Below, piece after piece: positions 59,603 through 64,000 of a stretch of 64,000 nucleotides of DNA. The stretch covers positions 64,534 to 128,533 of the forward strand of contig VTPC01090613.1 of the NCBI GenBank assembly GCA_011009095.1, in the 5' to 3' direction. Both the position numbers and the translations under genes were made by a program. This DNA is from Ignelater luminosus (taxonomy: Eukaryota > Arthropoda > Insecta > Coleoptera > Elateridae). Numbering within the stretch: position 1 is the first letter of the stretch; each line of letters begins with the position of its first letter. The notes under the pieces are model-generated. The model saw only the letters and a program-made list of their open reading frames with translations. It had not been told where the DNA came from and did not search any database.

Positions 59603-61184
59603 CTACGAAGCCATCACTTCCTTGACAAAAGAACCGATAGCAGTCAGCATGTCCATGAGACCGGAGGCCTCGCAGAGATGCCGACCGAGCGATTGCAGGG
59701 CCTTGAAGAGAGCGTCGAAGTCTAGACCGGATCGCCGGGCTGGTGCGGTTGGCGCGCGCTTCTCTCCGGGTGTGGGGTTGACAGCTGGACAGTCGGCTAA
59801 TGGTGTTGGGCGACCCCGGTTTATGTCGGCTGTGGGCCACGCTCCCGGGGACCGCGCATTGTCGGCGGATGCGCTCGTTACTCGGGGACACCGGGGGCAC
59901 CCCTTCTAATTAGCCGGATGTGGGCCGCCAGAGTTGATACATGTGGCGGGTGTCTCGTGAGACTCCACGCAGTTCGCGATGTGGTGGGCTCCTGAGCACT
60001 TCACGCACTGAGGGGCCGCGGTACATCTCCTCTGGGCGCGACCGTAGCGTTGGCACCGATGACATTGGCTGGTCGACGACTTCTTGTGGGGGGATCTCGG
60101 CGGTGATCTTGAGGCCGAATAGCTCCTTGGCCCGGAAAATCTCTTGAGCCTCGGCGGTCCTGTCCAGGAGGACGAGGACCAGAGGCATCGGGATCCTATC
60201 CGGGTCTCGGTGCATCCGGTGGGCCGAGACGACGGGGAAACCTCTTCTTGCAAGTTCTTCTCTCACCTCTTCCGCGGTGATGGTTTCGGGAATCCCCCTG
60301 AGGACAGCCTTGATGGGCTTCTTGTTGGCCAGGAGGTACGTGTGGTAGGGGATCGTCTTCTTGTTGAGAAGCTTCCGGATTTCTTGGAAGTCCTGCACCG
60401 TCACCGGTTGGAGCACAATTCCGCCACGCAGGTTTTTAGCCTTTGTGACGATGAGTGTGAGTTCCCATCCATTGGTCCTTCGCGTGGAGGATTATGGGGG
60501 GCACCCTTGGAAGACACGTAACGGGGCCTCCGTGCAATACGGCGTCGCTCTCAGCTGCGAGAGCCGAGAAGCTATTAGCAGTGGAGGCCGGTTGCGGTTC
60601 TTCCACAGATGCTGGGCTTCGAGTTCTGGTGTGGCGGTGTCGTACTTCCCTGAAGCCGTCGTCTTGGGTTGGTGTAGCTTCTGAGCTGTGAACAGGGATG
60701 GGTGATTTCACGCGGCGGGTGATCGCTCCCTGGCTTCTTTGCTGTTCAACGGTGGGTGATGGTTCCATCTCAGGTGGCGGGGCTGGAGCCGGGGTTGGAT
60801 GGACTATCGGTTCTTCGCGAGAGGCGGCCTCCCTTTCTCTCTGGCGTTTGTTCGGCTTCTTTTTGCGCCTTGATTTGCTTGGGACCTTCGTCTGGCCTAC
60901 GGGGATGGGGGCGCGGGGCTTTTAGATTGGCGGCTAGTCTGGTGGTATAGGCCCATCGTAGCTTCGAGGCACGCAGGTGACAGGACCTTCATATCTAGGT
61001 AGGGGATAGCGGAGCGGCGATGCCTCCCTGGCTCTAGGTCGAGTAGCTCCTCCAGACAAAGGATGTGGATGTAAACGCGTCGTAGCAACTCCAAGGTGTA
61101 CTCGAGTCCCCATGTGTCGAGGGAATCGTGAATTTTCTGGACGCATTCCTCCCATGAAATCTCGGTGTTGTTGGTTGGCTGCAT
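59603..61184 (-). mobile_element. LINE (Jockey-type) ORF1, broken; no ORF2
   Basis: ORF1 of a Jockey-clade LINE, a nucleic-acid-binding gag-like protein of the retrotransposition RNP, about 527 codons. It starts MQPTNNTEISWEECVQK at 61184. A Lys/Pro-rich region follows, then VPPIILHAKDQW, then the domain that precedes the knuckles (VTVQDFQEIRKLLNKKTIPY, then KAVLRGIPETITAEEVREEL), then three zinc knuckles: CHRCQRYGRAQRRC (His replaced by Arg), CVKCSGAHHIANC and CINSGGPHPAN (Cys replaced by Ser). It ends SFVKEVMAS at 59603. Breaks: frame changes near 60900, 60475 and 60060, and a TAG where a Tyr is expected at about 59907. No endonuclease or reverse transcriptase follows. GC content is far above that of the flanks. 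Confidence 0.85.
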
Positions 61185-61400
61185 GCTGTCTTCTTCTTCG
61201 TTCTTCTTGGGATATCTTTTATCAGAGTGTTAGATCAAGGATCTGTCTCTTTTATCGTATATAAGAACTCAGGTTAAATACCACCTATAGGTGGTATTGT
61301 CGCTCTGTTTCTTTTCTCCATGAGCTGGTCTGGTACACGTCTGCTTCTTTCAAAGCTCGCCGTGAAGTGAATCTATTTAAACTATTTATGGTATTTATCT
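61185..61400 (-). other. Probable LINE leader with a perfect 22-bp palindrome
   Basis: Upstream of ORF1. At 61277-61298 there is a perfect palindrome centred on CCACCTATAGGTGG. It shares its CCACC/GGTGG core with the hairpins at 3.6, 30.4 and 46.8 kb. Where the leader ends is not visible. Confidence 0.4.
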
Positions 61401-62193
61401 TTCAAATACATGTTCACACGCGTACACCCTGACTGAACATATCAGGGCGGCCCTGACGAAGATTAATAAAGAGGCAATCTACATCACCTTTTACAATGCT
61501 TTAAGGAAGGTAAAAAGAGAAGCCTGAAACAGAAGCTTTTGATAGGATTGGGTTGCTAATCGGATGCTACGGTAACTACCGCTTTGTCACAGCAGCTATT
61601 AACTTCGAGACACCCACATGTGAGGCTTTTAGTACAGTCTTTAATAATATGTTGCTTCTATAATGTTCTAAGAGTTCAGCAAGTTAATCATGATAAATTT
61701 GAGGTCTAGGTAAACGAAATAGTGAACATTTCAGGGAACTTGCAACAGAGATCTGCAGCAAATTTGCGATCCGTCGGGTGTAGGTACTTTAAGCGAACTA
61801 TTAAAGGGCGTTGCGCAAACTCATTGTACCCGGTTTACAAGCATAAAAATAAACTTGTTAAAAAATTTAAATGAAAAATGGCAAACTGAAGCATGAACGT
61901 TTTCTATCACCATCTGCCAAAGCTCACTATCACGATTCCTATTTAGTTCTGGGAGGGAAGTTTGCGTTAGGTTCGCTGTCCTGCTCTTCAAAGTGTACGT
62001 AGCTTTGATTGTAGGTCGTAGCAGGTCTCTCTCTTTAGTGTTGCATATAGCCGCATAGAGGGCACCGTTAACGAAACATCAAGAGTCAAGATCAATGTCA
62101 ATATTTAGTTAACTTAAATCCAAAATTTTATCAAGATGAGGCAAATAAATTAGCTACAGTAAATTTCTAAAGTTGACAAGTTGCCCCAAAAAA
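61401..62193. other. Non-coding stretch
   Basis: A short palindromic phrase tcagggcggccctga lies near 61442. No gene recognised. Confidence 0.4.
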
Positions 62194-63102
62194 ATGAAAT
62201 TGAGTCGAGAAACTTTTCGCACAATAATTCTTTACAACCTTCGGAGAGGATTATCTCAACAACAATGTCTTGCCAAGTTGGTTTCTGATTTTGGTGATGA
62301 AGTACCACATCAATTGAAAATTTTCCAGTGGTACTGCGAATTTCAACGTGGACGCACCAGTCTCAGCAACGATTCCAGGACACGTCAAGGACAGCAGTCA
62401 ACCAGAAAAAAAAGCTCCTACATAATGAATTAGGTGTGAGAAAGTTAGTTTTCCGTTGGATCCCGCATCTTTTAACTGAAGAGTAAAAGACAGCTCGCTT
62501 TAACTGATCCGGTTCAACAAAGGAAGCTCAAAAAACGTTTATAGCATTGTGAGTGGTGACGAATCATAGATTTATTCCCATGAATCCGAAAATAAACGTG
62601 ATTCCGTTGTTTGCGTGTTTCAAGATGAGGAGAATCCAACAAAAGCTATCCGTTCCTATACTCTGTCGAAGAAGATGGTCGCAACATTCGTCTTGAAAGC
62701 AGGTTATGTAGCTACAAGTTTTTACAAGATCAAAGAACGGTTCATGCCGATTAGTAAACAACCGTTTGTTTGTTAGAAGTAATCGTCGTGCTCCGAAAAA
62801 TCAACCCAGAATGACGAATAATTCGCCACCAAGGCAATGCGAGTTCATCCACAGCTCGAAAGACAATTGAGTTTTTGGAGCAGTAAAACATCGAATTATT
62901 ACCATCCTAGGTACAGTTGCAACGATTTCTTTACGTTCTCAAGGATCACGAATGGACTGCGTGGTCGCCGGAAAAAACAGTTGATGCCTTCGAAAAGACA
63001 GTTTTGATTGGCCCAACTGAAGATTGGGATAACTGCTTTAACAATTGGCTTGAATGAATTCCAAAGTGTATCAATCTTTGTAGAGAATACTTTGAAAACT
63101 AA
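62194..63102 (+). mobile_element. Decayed mariner of a fourth subfamily
   Basis: Starts MKLSRETFRTIILYNLRRGL at 62194, followed by the helix-turn-helix segment FQWYCEFQRGRTSLSND. Past 62425 come GVRKLVFRWIPHLLTEE (linker), IVSGDES then a stop in place of Trp, and IYSHE (region of the first catalytic Asp). It closes with NWLE, a stop, then IPKCINLCREYFEN at 63102. The span is 909 bp against about 1040 expected, with numerous stops and frame changes. The second and third catalytic regions are not recognisable. The WIPHLLTEE linker sets it apart from the other mariners here. Terminal repeats were not found. Confidence 0.8.
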
Positions 63103-63284
63103 TAAAGCACTTTAAGTCGATCTACTGTTTGTTTTGACTTTTGACTTTTAACTTGTATAATATTTTAGGGTGTTGTTAATTGTCACTAGTGCTGAAAAAA
63201 TCTGTCTTATTGTAGTGTTTTGACAGTAATACTTTTGTTGATTTGGTTACGTTACTGTATTTCTTAACGGTGAAAACACTGAAA

Positions 63285-64000
63285 ATTTCCTAGCCTCGAC
63301 GAGATCAATAACGAACTGCTAAAGTATGGAGGGGATAAATTAGCAGAGCAAAGACTTCTACAAAAACTATACGACAAAGGGAAGATACCAGAAGATTGAA
63401 AAATAAGCGTAACGATCCCGGTATATAAGAAGGGAGATAGGAAAAGCCTAGAGAACATAACCTTACTGAGCTCAATGCTGAAACTTCTAACGAAATGAAT
63501 ATTAAAAGATATAGGAACATACATTAACAAGGTTTCAGGCGAAATCTCTCAACCACTGACGCAATTTTTATTCTCCGGCAAGTGATAGAAGAATCCTTTG
63601 AGTATTCCAAGCCTGCATTTCTTTGCTTTGTCGATTTCTCGAAAGCATTTGACCGAATAAGATTGGAAGATGTTACAAAAATATTAGAAGAGCTCAAAGA
63701 CAAGAATAAAAGTAAATGGAAAATTAACAGACGATATCAACGTAAGCATTGGGATAAGACAAAGAGATTTTCTCAGTCTAAGACTAATCAGTTTAGTCAT
63801 GGATAAGATAATAAACGCGGTAAGACCAAAAAAGGATACACAATGGGACATCAAAGAATAAATATTGTGTGCTACGCCGACGATGCCGTACCCATTGCTG
63901 AGACGGTAGACGATCTGCAACTCCTGTTACACTCAGTTTATAATAGCCGCCGAACAGTACAATATGGAAGAATCCAAAAGTAAAACAAAATTCATGACTT
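63285..64000 (+). mobile_element. LINE reverse transcriptase, broken, runs off the window
   Basis: Non-LTR reverse transcriptase entered at SLDEINNELLKYGG (63294). It continues through KIPED, a stop, KISVTIPVYKKGDRKSLENI, TTDAIFILRQVIEES, motif A FLCFVDFSKAFDRI (63618-63660, both Asp present), a motif B-like SIGIRQRDFLSLRL, and motif C CYADDAVPIAE (63870-63902, both Asp present). At least three frame changes and two stops interrupt it. The upstream endonuclease is absent, so it is 5'-truncated. The clade is uncertain (RTE- or Jockey-like). The element continues past 64000. Confidence 0.85.

Noticed and set aside
59562-60925. Plus-strand and alternate-frame open stretches across the LINE
   Set aside because: Long because the region is GC-rich; they are shadows of ORF1 on the minus strand.

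Overview
This window is AT-rich, repeat-dense eukaryotic DNA, most likely from an insect or another arthropod. The evidence is several Tc1/mariner lineages, a hAT-like MITE, Jockey/R1-type LINE pieces, a tRNA-derived SINE of a type common in insects, and LTR-element fossils of the Bel/Pao and Ty3/gypsy groups. I see no convincing multi-exon host gene, no tRNA or rRNA gene, no operon and no CRISPR array. It reads as intergenic or deep intronic sequence.

Left part (1-15 kb). A mariner element (918-2835) is interrupted in its 5' leader by a 616-bp hAT-like MITE with an 8-bp target duplication. Next come a dispersed repeat with short hairpins (3.4-4.1 kb), a 1-kb foldback element built from inverted 3' ends of a DD41D-type mariner (4.58-5.59 kb), a small MITE (6.3 kb), a diverged ~235-bp tandem array (9.6-10.7 kb), a second mariner lineage on the minus strand (11.9-13.1 kb) and the deleted remains of a third (14.4-14.9 kb).

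Middle part (15-47 kb). Two ~91% identical direct repeats (16.0 and 20.5 kb) flank an old mosaic holding a Bel/Pao integrase-end fossil. Further right are weak LINE reverse transcriptase relics (25.3, 31.2 kb), a palindromic MITE (26.3 kb), a degenerate tandem array (30.3-31.1 kb), a probable LTR next to a gypsy integrase fossil (33.6-34.6 kb), a possible LINE RNase H scrap (38.6 kb) and a gypsy reverse transcriptase fossil (42.8-43.3 kb). The rest is AT-rich sequence in which I recognise nothing.

Right part (47-64 kb). An R1/Jockey-like LINE relic lies on the minus strand (50.3-50.8 kb). A second copy of the first mariner (52949-54242) has exactly the same length as copy 1 without its insertion (1294 bp), carries an open 349-codon transposase with all three catalytic aspartates, and is the most intact coding unit here. 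A GC-rich island (58.9-61.2 kb) holds LINE ORF1 with zinc knuckles but no ORF2, with a tRNA-derived SINE just beyond the ORF1 stop. The window ends in a decayed mariner of another subfamily (62.2-63.1 kb) and a LINE reverse transcriptase that runs off the edge.

The elements do not form a pathway. They record successive insertions: at least five Tc1/mariner lineages of different age, with the two-copy family the youngest. I found no new biological system. The most useful signals are the matched mariner pair with its datable nested hAT insertion, the foldback mariner derivative, the ORF1-only LINE, and a recurring hairpin-bearing dispersed repeat.
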